Shown here piece after piece: positions 8,936 through 16,813 of a stretch of DNA of 64,000 nt. The DNA is from Halobacteriovorax vibrionivorans. Its GTDB lineage: Bacteria > Bdellovibrionota > Bacteriovoracia > Bacteriovoracales > Bacteriovoracaceae. Below the pieces are notes generated by a model, which was not told where the DNA came from, did not search any database, and saw only the letters and a program-made list of their open reading frames with translations. The stretch's first letter is position 1. Each line of letters starts with the position of its first letter. A program made the position numbers and the translations under genes. The stretch lies in assembly GCF_003346865.1 (NCBI RefSeq), contig NZ_QDKL01000001.1, forward strand, positions 868,001-932,000, given 5' to 3'.

Positions 8936-9699
8936 AGTAGCTCACTTTGATAGAACCTTTGGTCCATCTCGTGTTCCTTATGATAATGGAGTGACCACAT
9001 TGTTGTAGAAGAAATATTAAAATGTACTTTGTTAATTCTTGAATTCTCAAGATAAATCACTTTTTGTGCAATACCTCTTATATCGATTTGACTGTTCTCA
9101 CTATTGCTAAAAAAATGTTTCTTATAGCTATTAGAAATATAGTTAAAGAGTCTTCTCGGTACGACAAAAATATAGCGAAAGACGGCTTCCGCTCTTAAGA
9201 GATTAAATAGCCAATTAAAAATATTACGCCAAAATAATAGTACTGCTAATAAATGCCCCAGAATCTTTGAATTGAATGTATCAGCAAATCCCATCTCTGC
9301 TTCAAGATAGCGATCCATTTCTACATCTGTTAAGCGCTCGAGTAAGCTTGAGTTTAATATGAGAAAATGGCTTCCAAGAAGTGTTCCCTGCAAGAAGAAT
9401 GGAGCATCCTTACCTTGATAAATCTGTGGTGTTGGCCGACTTCTATAAAATAAGAAGCTTGAAACCTTCTTATACAATCGAGGTCTTTCTTCCCTAGAAA
9501 CTTTCTGTAAGTTAAATCGAGAAATAACGATTGAAGGAATTATGTAAGTAAATGAAATCACATAGATTAAGACAGCGATAGCAAGATTATTTAGTATATG
9601 TAGATTAGGTCCAAATACAACCAAGAACCCAGTTATAAAAAATATCTGAATGAAGATAATAAAAAAGCTTAAAAGATATGAAATAAATACACTAAACAA
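8932..9699 (-). CDS. Membrane protein with degenerate M48 (HtpX-like) peptidase fold
   Basis: A 255-residue protein with two N-terminal membrane helices (about 5-29 and 37-58), then a segment whose pattern follows the M48 metallopeptidase core: LYKKVSSFL (75-83), PTPQIYQGKDAPFF (89-102), SHFLILNSSLLERLTDVEMDRYLEAEMG (110-137). Where M48 enzymes carry HExxH this protein has AEMGF (134-138): the glutamate is kept and both zinc histidines are lost. The later ExxAD ligand motif is also not preserved (around 201-206). It should not be a zinc protease. TTG start at 9699 with AGGG upstream. It leads the kinase-regulator-lspA operon, so a sensing or scaffold role is plausible. The M48 relation is my reading by eye. 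Confidence 0.6.
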   Translation of the reverse strand: MFSVFISYLLSFFIIFIQIFFITGFLVVFGPNLHILNNLAIAVLIYVISFTYIIPSIVISRFNLQKVSREERPRLYKKVSSFLFYRSRPTPQIYQGKDAPFFLQGTLLGSHFLILNSSLLERLTDVEMDRYLEAEMGFADTFNSKILGHLLAVLLFWRNIFNWLFNLLRAEAVFRYIFVVPRRLFNYISNSYKKHFFSNSENSQIDIRGIAQKVIYLENSRINKVHFNISSTTMWSLHYHKEHEMDQRFYQSELL

Positions 9700-9908
9700 A
9701 ATTTTGTCCCTATTTTTTTTACAAGATCATCTCTAATTATAGACCCAAATCCAAATTCCGGCTATAAGTCATCTAAATTACAAATTGATAATAGTCACTG
9801 TAAGCGCTATGCGCAAGCAAGCATTTCGCAGCGCACCTATTGTCGAATCCGTAATTGTGATACACAAGGCATTAACGTTTAAATTATAGAATTAAAGGGG
9901 TGTTTTTG

Positions 9909-10742
9909 ATGCAAGGTAAGCTACTATTCGGTACAGCAGGTGTTCCAAATTCAACAGCTAAAAAGAACAATCCAGTAGAAGGCGTAAGACGAATTCACGA
10001 ACTAGGTCTTGACTGTATGCAACTAGAGTTTGCACACGGTGTTAGAATGAAAGAAGAAGTTTCATCAAACCTAAGAAAAGTTTCATATGAATTAGGTGTT
10101 CCTTTGACATCACACGGCCCTTACTACATCAACTTAAACGCAAGAGAACAAGATAAAATTGACTCTTCTGTTGAAAGAATCATTCAAACAGCAAAGATCT
10201 CAGATCTATGTGGTGCTGAATCTATGACTTTCCACGCTGCTTTCTATATGAAAGATTCACCATACGATGTTTTCGATCTTGTAGAAAAGAGTATGAATGT
10301 AATCGAAGAAAGACTAAGTCGCCTTGATATCGAAATTGAACTAAGACCTGAGCTAACAGGTAAAACATCTCAATTTGGTTCTCTTGAAGAGCTTATTAAC
10401 CTTACTAAAAACGTTGATTCATGTCGTCCTTGTATGGATTTCTCACACCTTTTCGCACGTACTAATCAGTATAATAGCGAAGAAGAATTCGACATGGTTA
10501 TTGGTAAGTTAAAAGAAGAATTAAGTGAAGAAGCTATCCAAAATATGCATATTCATATTTCGGGTATCAGCACTAACTCTAAGGGTGACCTTAAGCATCT
10601 AAACCTTGAGCAATCAGACTTTAATTGGAAGGCCCTACTTAAGTCTCTTAAAAAGAATGGTTGTGGTGGATATATGATTTGTAATTCACCAAACTTAGAA
10701 GAAGACGCATTGATGCTAAAAAATTATTACATGACTTTATAA
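9909..10742 (+). CDS. Endonuclease IV-fold TIM-barrel protein (AP endonuclease 2 superfamily)
   Basis: A 277-residue cytosolic protein of the xylose isomerase-like/endonuclease IV superfamily. Motifs in barrel order: LLFGTAGVP near the N terminus, SHGPYYINLNA, TFHAAFY, ELRPE, CMDFSHLFAR and MHIHISGI followed by HLNL. The metal-binding His/Glu/Asp positions of Nfo-type enzymes are broadly kept (H in SHGPYY, E in ELRPE, D and H in MDFSH, H in HIHISG). It could act at abasic DNA sites or on a sugar; the sequence does not decide. ATG 9909 is chosen over GTG 9900 because AAAGGGG at 9894-9900 is 8 nt before it. It stands alone with its own terminator. A GC-rich imperfect hairpin lies upstream at 9804-9834. 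Confidence 0.78.
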   Translation: MQGKLLFGTAGVPNSTAKKNNPVEGVRRIHELGLDCMQLEFAHGVRMKEEVSSNLRKVSYELGVPLTSHGPYYINLNAREQDKIDSSVERIIQTAKISDLCGAESMTFHAAFYMKDSPYDVFDLVEKSMNVIEERLSRLDIEIELRPELTGKTSQFGSLEELINLTKNVDSCRPCMDFSHLFARTNQYNSEEEFDMVIGKLKEELSEEAIQNMHIHISGISTNSKGDLKHLNLEQSDFNWKALLKSLKKNGCGGYMICNSPNLEEDALMLKNYYMTL

Positions 10743-10750
10743 AAATAAAA

Positions 10751-10775
10751 AAGCGGCTTTTAAGCCGCTTTTTTT
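10751..10775. terminator. Bidirectional rho-independent terminator
   Basis: Nine-bp stem AAGCGGCTT / AAGCCGCTT (10751-10759 with 10762-10770) flanked by A-run and T-run. It ends the endonuclease IV-like gene on the plus strand and overlaps the last codons of the convergent minus-strand gene that stops at 10760. Confidence 0.9.
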
Positions 10776-11104
10776 ATGTCTGCATATTCCTTAAATCTCA
10801 AATATAAATCATCACCAAAAACATAGAAATAAATATCTTCCGTAGTATTGAAGAATTCTTTTAAGGCACTATCAAGATCAACATCATAAGATTTTAAATC
10901 TAAATAGCAGCCTTTAATTAAATCCTGTATTAATGCAAAGCTTTTTGGAAAATCGAGAGTCTTAGTGTCCCATTCAACTCGATATGAACTTGTGTCTGAA
11001 ATATATTTTAATTTAATCCCCTCAGACTCATTAGGTTCCAAAATATCAAATGTTTCATAAACAAGACTTTCTAATGTAAATTCAAGTATTTTCTTATTCT
11101 TCAC
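10760..11104 (-). CDS. Hypothetical protein, 114 aa
   Basis: A short acidic cytosolic protein without signal peptide or membrane segment. I do not recognise a family. The pattern of alternating strands and two helices (YLDLKSYDVDLDSALKEFF around 66-84) suggests a compact alpha/beta domain. It is the last gene of a minus-strand trio after the lipoprotein at 11135-11572 (31 bp gap), and its stop codon lies inside the terminator hairpin. The reading frame is supported by position in the operon and by its terminator rather than by homology. Confidence 0.6.
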   Translation of the reverse strand: MKNKKILEFTLESLVYETFDILEPNESEGIKLKYISDTSSYRVEWDTKTLDFPKSFALIQDLIKGCYLDLKSYDVDLDSALKEFFNTTEDIYFYVFGDDLYLRFKEYADIKKAA

Positions 11105-11134
11105 ATTAAACTATTCGGTAACTTTTAAATTATA

Positions 11135-11572
11135 TTAACGAATATCTTCTTCTTTAAACTCGTAGAATGACTTTACATCACTAATATTTGAAATGAACCA
11201 CTTTTCATCTCTTTTAACAATTAAAGCGATCTTTTTGACAGAAATGGAAACATCTCTCTTTGATTCTTCTGCCGTTGCATCCGCTTCATATGAGAGAGTG
11301 TAAGTTATTGAACATTCATCACCACTACAGTTTTTATAGACAATTTTAAAGCGGCTATCTGAAAATTCATTTGATTCGTTTAATTTATTAGGGTCTTCAC
11401 CAAGAGCTTGAGTGTACTCCTCAAGTAAATCACCAGTAAGGTAATCTTCAAGGTCATCAACACTGATCTTATCGTTTAAGCGCTTTTCAATAAATGATTT
11501 TAACACTCCTTCCGGACTATTATTTGACTGACAGCCTATTAGCAATAGGCAAAAAATAAGAACTTTAAACAT
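11135..11572 (-). CDS. Small lipoprotein with NTF2-like pattern
   Basis: A 145-residue predicted lipoprotein. The signal peptide MFKVLIFCLLLIGC ends in a lipobox LIGC with C14 as the lipidated cysteine, followed by QSNN (no Asp at +2, so outer-membrane sorting is expected if Lol rules apply). The mature part, PEGVLKSFIEKRL, then TYTLSYEADA and KIALIVKRDEKWFISNI, follows the helix plus curved-sheet pattern of DUF4878/NTF2-like lipoproteins. Function unknown. It lies 17 bp after the membrane protein gene at 11590-12294 and is probably co-transcribed with it. Confidence 0.72.
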   Translation of the reverse strand: MFKVLIFCLLLIGCQSNNSPEGVLKSFIEKRLNDKISVDDLEDYLTGDLLEEYTQALGEDPNKLNESNEFSDSRFKIVYKNCSGDECSITYTLSYEADATAEESKRDVSISVKKIALIVKRDEKWFISNISDVKSFYEFKEEDIR

Positions 11573-11589
11573 AACTTCTTCCTTGAATT

Positions 11590-12294
11590 TTAATAAGAGA
11601 CAATTCCTCTTCTCTTTAAAATATTAAATAATGTATTCCAATTATACTTTCCACTTGAGCTTGAATTTATTAACTTAAGGCCATAGCCATTTTCATAAAC
11701 TAACTCAACATTAAATGTATCACTAAATTTTGCGCCTTCATAATCCAATTCAAAGTCTAATTTTTCACCTTTAGATATTTTTTCATCTGTAAAAATAACA
11801 ATACCTTTATCATCACAATTAGAAACTTTGACAGGTATCTTTGAGCCTGATGATAAGAAGATACTCCCCTCTAAAATACAGAATTTATCAAAATTAAAAT
11901 TCTCTTTATTAAAGTTAGGCTTAAAAATAGCCTGGCCTAGCTCCTCTTTTAAAAGGAGGATCATATTATATGCAACTAACAAGAAAACTACTGAAAAGAG
12001 TAAGATGATTTTGTCATACTCAACCAAGAAAAGAGAGAAGACTTTGTAAAATATATTTAATACGAAAACGGCCATCACAACGACAGTAAGTTCTCCCATA
12101 TACATAATTTTAAAAAGTAAAAATAATGCGAGGGCCGTTGTAAGTTTATAACTTCCAAGAATCCCGACAAAGCGTTCAAAGTTTAATGCAGAGACATCGG
12201 CATCTAAAGAGAAGCATGTATGCAGAAAAAACAGCGAAAATATCACAAATAAAATATTAAGCAATTTAAATATTAATGTGTCAGTATTGTGCAC
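11590..12294 (-). CDS. Membrane protein with C-terminal PilZ-like domain
   Basis: A 234-residue protein with four hydrophobic helices in the first 120 residues (about 8-28, 48-64, 68-90, 93-113), then a cytosolic beta-rich domain (about 128-225). The domain contains KVSNCDDKGIVIFTDEKISKGE, which resembles the second PilZ motif (D/N-x-S-x-x-G) and following strands, but the arginine-rich RxxxR motif that binds c-di-GMP is absent. If it is a PilZ fold it may not bind the nucleotide. The start is ATG 12294. It is the first gene of the three-gene minus-strand unit and is divergent from the small ferredoxin. Confidence 0.55.
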   Translation of the reverse strand: MHNTDTLIFKLLNILFVIFSLFFLHTCFSLDADVSALNFERFVGILGSYKLTTALALFLLFKIMYMGELTVVVMAVFVLNIFYKVFSLFLVEYDKIILLFSVVFLLVAYNMILLLKEELGQAIFKPNFNKENFNFDKFCILEGSIFLSSGSKIPVKVSNCDDKGIVIFTDEKISKGEKLDFELDYEGAKFSDTFNVELVYENGYGLKLINSSSSGKYNWNTLFNILKRRGIVSY

Positions 12295-12318
12295 TTTTTC
12301 CCTTCAATTTTAATTTTT

Positions 12319-12327
12319 TGATATAAT
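12319..12327 (+). promoter_or_regulatory. Extended -10 promoter of a probably leaderless ferredoxin mRNA
   Basis: TGATATAAT is a perfect extended -10 (TG-n-TATAAT). Its end is 6 nt before the ATG at 12334, so transcription would start at or within a base or two of the start codon. No Shine-Dalgarno sequence is present. Confidence 0.55.
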
Positions 12328-12333
12328 CAATAT

Positions 12334-12522
12334 ATGGATTATTATCTCGAAATTTCTTCACGTTGTATAGAGTGTGATAACTGCAGGCTGATTTGTCCAG
12401 AAAAGGCTATTTTTATGGACAAAGGAAAATATACGATAGAACCATGGGCATGCACTTTATGTAATGCATGCACGCTTGTTTGCCCTGTCGATTGTATTAA
12501 AGAAGTGTCTCAAAAGGAGTAA
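12334..12522 (+). CDS. 2[4Fe-4S] ferredoxin
   Basis: A 62-residue bacterial-type ferredoxin carrying low-potential electrons. Cluster motifs are C11, C14, C17, C21P and C40, C43, C46, C50P, with an extra cysteine at 54. Small size, the pseudo-twofold arrangement and lack of targeting sequence fit a soluble clostridial-type ferredoxin. No ribosome site precedes the ATG, and the TATAAT box is so close that the mRNA is likely leaderless. The 3' end overlaps the end of murU by 13 bp in convergent orientation. Its oxidoreductase partner is not in the window. Confidence 0.92.
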   Translation: MDYYLEISSRCIECDNCRLICPEKAIFMDKGKYTIEPWACTLCNACTLVCPVDCIKEVSQKE

Positions 12523-13337
12523 GAAGCTCCATTATATTTAATTAACTTATTCTCGAAATCAAAAGTAACCCCACACCAAGTCATCTTTTTTTGTGATTTA
12601 AAATCTGAAGTATCTAACTCAGGAATACCTTTTAAAAAATTAACTATCACATTAGGTATTTCATCAAGCTTACTAATGACGCTTAAGTATTTATCTAAAG
12701 TTCCAAGATCTAAAAAGACAGGATTATCTGGTAAGCTCATCAATACATTTGACGACTTATAATCACAAACTGTTTTAAAAAATCCAGAAGACCCAGGTGT
12801 ATAATTAACCTTTCCAAGATTGATTAGTCCGACACCAGAATAAGTGAAATAATCCCCACTTCCCTCATGTGGAATAATATCAATTAAGTGCCCATCTTTT
12901 AAAACAGTTTCATTATAACTAGAATTACCATCGACATTTATGGCATACAAATGTGCAACAGCATCACAACGTTCTAAATTATAATAATCCGATTTTATGT
13001 TTTCAAAATCAAAGAAGTAAAACTGATCAGAGTTAATAATTAATATAATTTCGTTATCAACAACTTTTTTCAAATTATGTATACACCCACCACTACCTAG
13101 AATTTCAGGCTCATACAACAGAGTTACATTTTTGTCCTTTGCCCAATCAAGCATTTCTTCATGGCAATGATGAGAATTTATATAAATATTCTCGCAACCT
13201 AAATTTCTAGCATAAGCAACTTGTAAATCAAGCATCTTTAAATTTAGAAATGGCCACAAGGGTTTTGGAATAACCTTTCCAAGCTCCCCCATTCGCGTAC
13301 CAAAACCTGCACTTGCGATAAAGCATGTCTTAATCAT
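12510..13337 (-). CDS. murU: MurU-like N-acetylmuramate-1-phosphate uridylyltransferase
   Basis: A 275-residue sugar-1-phosphate nucleotidyltransferase. The N-terminal signature GFGTRMGEL...PKPLWPF binds the nucleotide, and the metal aspartate is in INSDQFYF; a GSGG loop precedes it. ATG 13337 is chosen over an ATG at 13385 because AAAGAGG lies 5 nt before it and the family begins there. It overlaps the kinase gene upstream by 8 bp. The pair kinase plus nucleotidyltransferase is the AmgK-MurU route that turns MurNAc into UDP-MurNAc and bypasses de novo synthesis. The exact sugar is inferred from this pairing; a general NTP_transferase of other specificity cannot be excluded. Confidence 0.82.
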   Translation of the reverse strand: MIKTCFIASAGFGTRMGELGKVIPKPLWPFLNLKMLDLQVAYARNLGCENIYINSHHCHEEMLDWAKDKNVTLLYEPEILGSGGCIHNLKKVVDNEIILIINSDQFYFFDFENIKSDYYNLERCDAVAHLYAINVDGNSSYNETVLKDGHLIDIIPHEGSGDYFTYSGVGLINLGKVNYTPGSSGFFKTVCDYKSSNVLMSLPDNPVFLDLGTLDKYLSVISKLDEIPNVIVNFLKGIPELDTSDFKSQKKMTWCGVTFDFENKLIKYNGASYSF

Positions 13338-14271
13338 CACTACCTCTTTCAAGAATCTTTGCAAAACGCACGAAAGAGTCTTCATCTCTTAACTTTAAAA
13401 CATCGATTAACTTCTTTAGATTAGGTTTGATAAATGGAAGATATCCATTTTTATTCTTATCAATACTAAGATAAGCAAAACTACCCAGTGCTTTAAAAGT
13501 TCGCTGTATCTGAACTATCTGATAATCTTTTAAATATTTTGAATTAAATTCACTATCAAAAGAATTTAATAAAACTGACCTTTCTTCGTCTGAAAATTGT
13601 ATATAGCAGTCATCTACCAGAGATACTAAATCATACATAGCTGGCCCCACTCGCATATCTTGATAATCGATATGATAGAGCTCATCAGCTTTCACATATA
13701 GATTGTTAGAATGATAATCACGATGACATACTACTTTTTTATTTTCTTCATAGTAATTAATCAATAACTCTCTAACACTTGCAATGACAATTTTTTCGTC
13801 TTCATTTAGGTTTAGTTTCAAATGTTTTTCTAAAAAGAATTGAAGGGCCAAATCGAATTCAAACCCAATTTTCTCTCTATCGAAATATCGACTTTGACAA
13901 GTTTCTAAAGGGAGTCTTTGGTAAGATTTGATATCATTTACTGCTTGTATATGTTTCGTAAGTCCATTTTTAAGATAATAATCTTTCAAAGAAATATCAC
14001 CAACATCCTCAAGAATAAGAAGAGAGATCTCTGGTAAATAAAGATAGATTTTTGGAGTGTTAATATCTTTTTCAATGAGTGTCGTGATCAAATTAAAATC
14101 ACGACTCTGCTGTCCATTTGGCTCTTCTGTACAGACAATTAAACTTTCGCTCTCGTTTTTTAATCGATAATACTCTCTACTTGAAGCATCGCCAGAAAGT
14201 TTTGTAAGGTTCCAACTCTCTTGAGAATATCCCTGCTGGTCTAAAATAGATTTAACTTCATTTATTTCCAT
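13330..14271 (-). CDS. amgK: AmgK-like anomeric MurNAc/GlcNAc kinase (APH fold)
   Basis: A 313-residue sugar kinase of the aminoglycoside-phosphotransferase fold. Features match AmgK: SGDASSREYYRL near the N terminus, LLILEDVGDISL as the hinge, the catalytic loop HRDYHSNNLYV, and the metal motif IDYQDMRVGPAMYDLVSL that is typical of AmgK. It phosphorylates the anomeric hydroxyl of cell-wall amino sugars. The internal ATG 14271 is taken as the start because the AmgK-like sequence begins there and the upstream gene stops at 14275-14273; the in-frame ATG at 14337 would lie deep in that gene. The ribosome site is weak, so coupling to the upstream gene is likely. Confidence 0.85.
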   Translation of the reverse strand: MEINEVKSILDQQGYSQESWNLTKLSGDASSREYYRLKNESESLIVCTEEPNGQQSRDFNLITTLIEKDINTPKIYLYLPEISLLILEDVGDISLKDYYLKNGLTKHIQAVNDIKSYQRLPLETCQSRYFDREKIGFEFDLALQFFLEKHLKLNLNEDEKIVIASVRELLINYYEENKKVVCHRDYHSNNLYVKADELYHIDYQDMRVGPAMYDLVSLVDDCYIQFSDEERSVLLNSFDSEFNSKYLKDYQIVQIQRTFKALGSFAYLSIDKNKNGYLPFIKPNLKKLIDVLKLRDEDSFVRFAKILERGSDD

Positions 14272-14272
14272 A

Positions 14273-15025
14273 TCATATACTTTCTTTGAACTTATAAAAT
14301 TGTTTTGATGAATTCTTTTCAAAAATAAGATTTTCATCTTTTGTGCTTTGAACCATATAATTCTTAAGCAGGAACTCTTCTTTTGATAAGTCTCGAGAAT
14401 AAACCTCTTGAGTTGAGAAACTAAGCGATTGCCTATTCAGTGTTTGTAGCCATAACAATCTTGCTTCAGGGTCATAACCAGATTTCTTTAAAACATCATA
14501 AACAAGGTTATTTAAGTCTCGTTTTGCATTTAAGTCTAGACGATTAAGTCTAATCATATCTTTTACCGTATATGAATTAAGCGGTATGATTTTATTCTTT
14601 TCATATATACCAATTTTACTTCTTAATAATTCACCGATTAATACTGAAACAAAAATACTTTCGGAATTCATAAATCGACGCAGAACTCCGCGAGACATAA
14701 AGACGTTATTTCTAGGAAGTGAGAAGTAAAAATTTCTATTATCTTCAACAATATAAAAATTAATTCCAAAATCATCTTTCACAAAGAGACTTTGGTTATT
14801 TAAATATAGCTCACGAGCTATCTTTTGTAGGTATCTATTTGATCTTCTTGAGGGCCTCTTAACTTTATTGTTTTTGATAAACAATTCTGCTACACCTTCG
14901 AGATGAACAAGGTAATCTTTAGAAGTAAAATCAACTTCGTAATTATATGGATATCCCTTATCGTCCTTATATAAATAGGTACAAGAAGTTAAAAATAATA
15001 TTGATATAAAAATATAAAATTTCAT
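14273..15025 (-). CDS. Lipoprotein with degenerate M48 metallopeptidase domain
   Basis: A 250-residue lipoprotein: signal MKFYIFISILFLTSC with lipidated C15. The mature part follows the M48 layout of BepA/LoiP-like proteases: YLQKIARELYL (65-75), NFYIVEDNRNFYFSLPRNNVFMSRGVL (89-115), SESIFVSVLIGELLRSKIG (121-139), and the C-terminal KKSGYDPEARLLWLQTL (180-196). At the HExxH position it has GELLR (131-135), so both zinc histidines are missing although the glutamate remains. It is probably inactive as a protease and may be a periplasmic chaperone or regulator. It lies 1 bp from amgK, suggesting a role in wall recycling or envelope assembly. Relation inferred by eye. Confidence 0.65.
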   Translation of the reverse strand: MKFYIFISILFLTSCTYLYKDDKGYPYNYEVDFTSKDYLVHLEGVAELFIKNNKVKRPSRRSNRYLQKIARELYLNNQSLFVKDDFGINFYIVEDNRNFYFSLPRNNVFMSRGVLRRFMNSESIFVSVLIGELLRSKIGIYEKNKIIPLNSYTVKDMIRLNRLDLNAKRDLNNLVYDVLKKSGYDPEARLLWLQTLNRQSLSFSTQEVYSRDLSKEEFLLKNYMVQSTKDENLIFEKNSSKQFYKFKESI

Positions 15026-15040
15026 TAGTTCTCAAATAAA

Positions 15041-15065
15041 AAGAGCTCTCATTATGAGAGCTCTT
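15041..15065 (-). terminator. Rho-independent terminator after the LysM lipoprotein gene
   Basis: Eleven-bp perfect stem AAGAGCTCTCA / TGAGAGCTCTT with a 3-nt loop; on the minus strand it is followed by a T-rich run. It separates the LysM gene from the following lipoprotein-amgK-murU unit. Confidence 0.85.
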
Positions 15066-15091
15066 ATATCATTTGATTTATTATACACGAT

Positions 15092-15748
15092 TTACATTGG
15101 GCTGGAAGCAACATCTCTTTCTTCTGGGATGTAATATAAAGTAAATCCAGCAAAAATTAAGTTTGGATCTTTAATCATTTCTCTGTTGTTATCCCAAATT
15201 GATCTCCATTTTGCTGGTGTACCGTACTTGTCTTTTGAAATTACACCTAGAGTCTCACCCTTACGAATAAGATGAGGAAGACCCACTGGATTCCAGTTAA
15301 ATTGACCACTTTCATACTTAATGATGTCACCTGGTTGAAGTCCATCAGCAAGTGCTTCTTGATTCATTGCTTGAACATCACGCCACTTGCTATAGTCTCC
15401 ATATAATTTAAAAGCGATCCACATAAGTGTTTCACCTTTTTGTACTTCATATGTATCAGTTTTAGAAACAACAACTTCTTTTTCGAGTTGAACGTTTTCC
15501 TGAAGCAATACTTCATCAACTGGTTCTTCGTTTGTTGCAACTGCTTCCATTGTAGGCTCTGCAGTTGGATCAGCGACTTCTTCTAGATCAGCAAATTCTT
15601 CATTTGCATCAACGACAAAGTCTGAATCATCAATTGAAATTTCTTCAGCAGCTTGAGTTTCTGCTACTTCTTCACCTTTCTTCTCGTTGTTTGAACAAGA
15701 TGTGAAAGTTAATGTTGAAACTAGGAATAGTAAAAATATTTTTTTCAT
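15092..15748 (-). CDS. Lipoprotein with two LysM-type peptidoglycan-binding repeats
   Basis: A 218-residue lipoprotein. The signal peptide ends in lipobox FTSC (lipidated C18). An acidic, Glu-rich linker (about 23-95) is followed by two LysM-like modules: YEVQKGETLMWIAFKLYGD... (about 99-147) and LIRKGETLGVISKDKYGT... (about 160-207), each with the KGETL start and a tryptophan. LysM modules bind peptidoglycan glycan strands, so it probably tethers the outer membrane to the murein or delivers a partner. No catalytic domain is seen. It has its own terminator and is divergent from the outer-membrane protein at 15866. Confidence 0.85.
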   Translation of the reverse strand: MKKIFLLFLVSTLTFTSCSNNEKKGEEVAETQAAEEISIDDSDFVVDANEEFADLEEVADPTAEPTMEAVATNEEPVDEVLLQENVQLEKEVVVSKTDTYEVQKGETLMWIAFKLYGDYSKWRDVQAMNQEALADGLQPGDIIKYESGQFNWNPVGLPHLIRKGETLGVISKDKYGTPAKWRSIWDNNREMIKDPNLIFAGFTLYYIPEERDVASSPM

Positions 15749-15828
15749 GGTCTAAAACCCCTTTTTTAGTAACAATCTATATAGTTACCCATCGGTTCCT
15801 TTTTAATTATAATTAAATATTAACCGCC

Positions 15829-15857
15829 TAGACTAATTTCTTCATGCAATGTACAAT
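15829..15857 (+). promoter_or_regulatory. Possible sigma-70-type promoter close to the start of the 15866 gene
   Basis: TAGACT (15829-15834) and TACAAT (15852-15857) are separated by 17 bp. The -10 ends 8 nt before ATG 15866 and no ribosome site is visible, so the mRNA leader would be only one or two bases, or none. Confidence 0.35.
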
Positions 15858-15865
15858 TTTTCCGT

Positions 15866-16813
15866 ATGAATGTTTTTAAACTATTTACTATAGTATTCTT
15901 CTCAATCTTTTCATTTGCGCAATCACCTATCAGTGATTTCTCAAATAGTTCCAATTACGATTTGGCCAAAGAAAAGATTATAAGTGTATCTGGAACAAAA
16001 CGAATTCTTCTCATTAGTAATGGTCAAGATAGTTTTGCCAAAGGTGATTACATTACTATTTTAGTCAACAAAGAACCTGTAGTACGAGGTATTGTTCCAA
16101 AACAAAAGAATAATGTAGCAGCAATTAAAATCACTAAGATTTATAATGAAGAGATTTATTCAAATATTTTCGTGAACCAAGATGTTGAAGTACTTCGAGG
16201 TGATGATTCTGCATATGGTAAAGCAAATACAGCAGAAGAAAGTGAATTTAGAATTACTGATAGCGAATCACTATATGATGATACTACTTTATTAGATGAG
16301 GACATTTATAGTGAAGAGGCACAAGAAGGCGGAATAATTAAAAATGATAATCTTGTCTCTGTTGGTATTGGGCTAGTAGATGGCTTTAATACCGCAGGTA
16401 AAGAAGATACAAATACTCAGTATAATGCATCTTGGGCTTTTCAATTAGATAAGAATATTTGGCTAGAAGGAAGTGTTGGGCGTCACTTAATCAGAGGCTT
16501 TCCAAATGAAGAGATCGACACTGCTGTAAACCAATATATATTCCGTGCAAAATATTCATTTGAAGGACCACTTTATACAGTATTTATGCCATATGCAGGA
16601 TATAAATTTGCAACTGCAGATAGTCCTGGTGCAGGTGATGTATCAGCGGTTGGTGCTGATGCAGCCGCACGAGAAAAAGATTTAGTTGCAAGTGTTGAGA
16701 AGAGTGAGCCAGTTTTTGGAATTACGGCATTAAAAAGATTAGTCCCTGGTTGGTTCTTTAGAGCTGATATTGGTACCGATCTCATGGGAGTCAGTCTTGC
16801 TCTTGAATTCTAA
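15866..16813 (+). CDS. Exported two-part outer-membrane protein
   Basis: A 315-residue protein with a signal peptide (MNVFKLFTIVFFSIFSFAQS, cleavage near 19). Residues about 30-115 form a small beta-rich domain (KRILLISNGQ..., GDYITILV, VAAIKITKIYNE), an acidic linker follows (about 118-155), and residues 160-315 show alternating amphipathic strands ending in ALEF, as in outer-membrane barrels with a C-terminal aromatic. No family name is certain. The arrangement parallels the larger protein at 49582-51066. It is the first gene of a plus-strand unit with a small lipoprotein and folK. Confidence 0.65.
   Translation: MNVFKLFTIVFFSIFSFAQSPISDFSNSSNYDLAKEKIISVSGTKRILLISNGQDSFAKGDYITILVNKEPVVRGIVPKQKNNVAAIKITKIYNEEIYSNIFVNQDVEVLRGDDSAYGKANTAEESEFRITDSESLYDDTTLLDEDIYSEEAQEGGIIKNDNLVSVGIGLVDGFNTAGKEDTNTQYNASWAFQLDKNIWLEGSVGRHLIRGFPNEEIDTAVNQYIFRAKYSFEGPLYTVFMPYAGYKFATADSPGAGDVSAVGADAAAREKDLVASVEKSEPVFGITALKRLVPGWFFRADIGTDLMGVSLALEF

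Noticed and set aside
9804..9834. GC-rich imperfect hairpin upstream of the endonuclease IV-like gene
   Set aside because: Only about five clean pairs then mismatches, and no matching sequence elsewhere in the window; noted but not called a feature.
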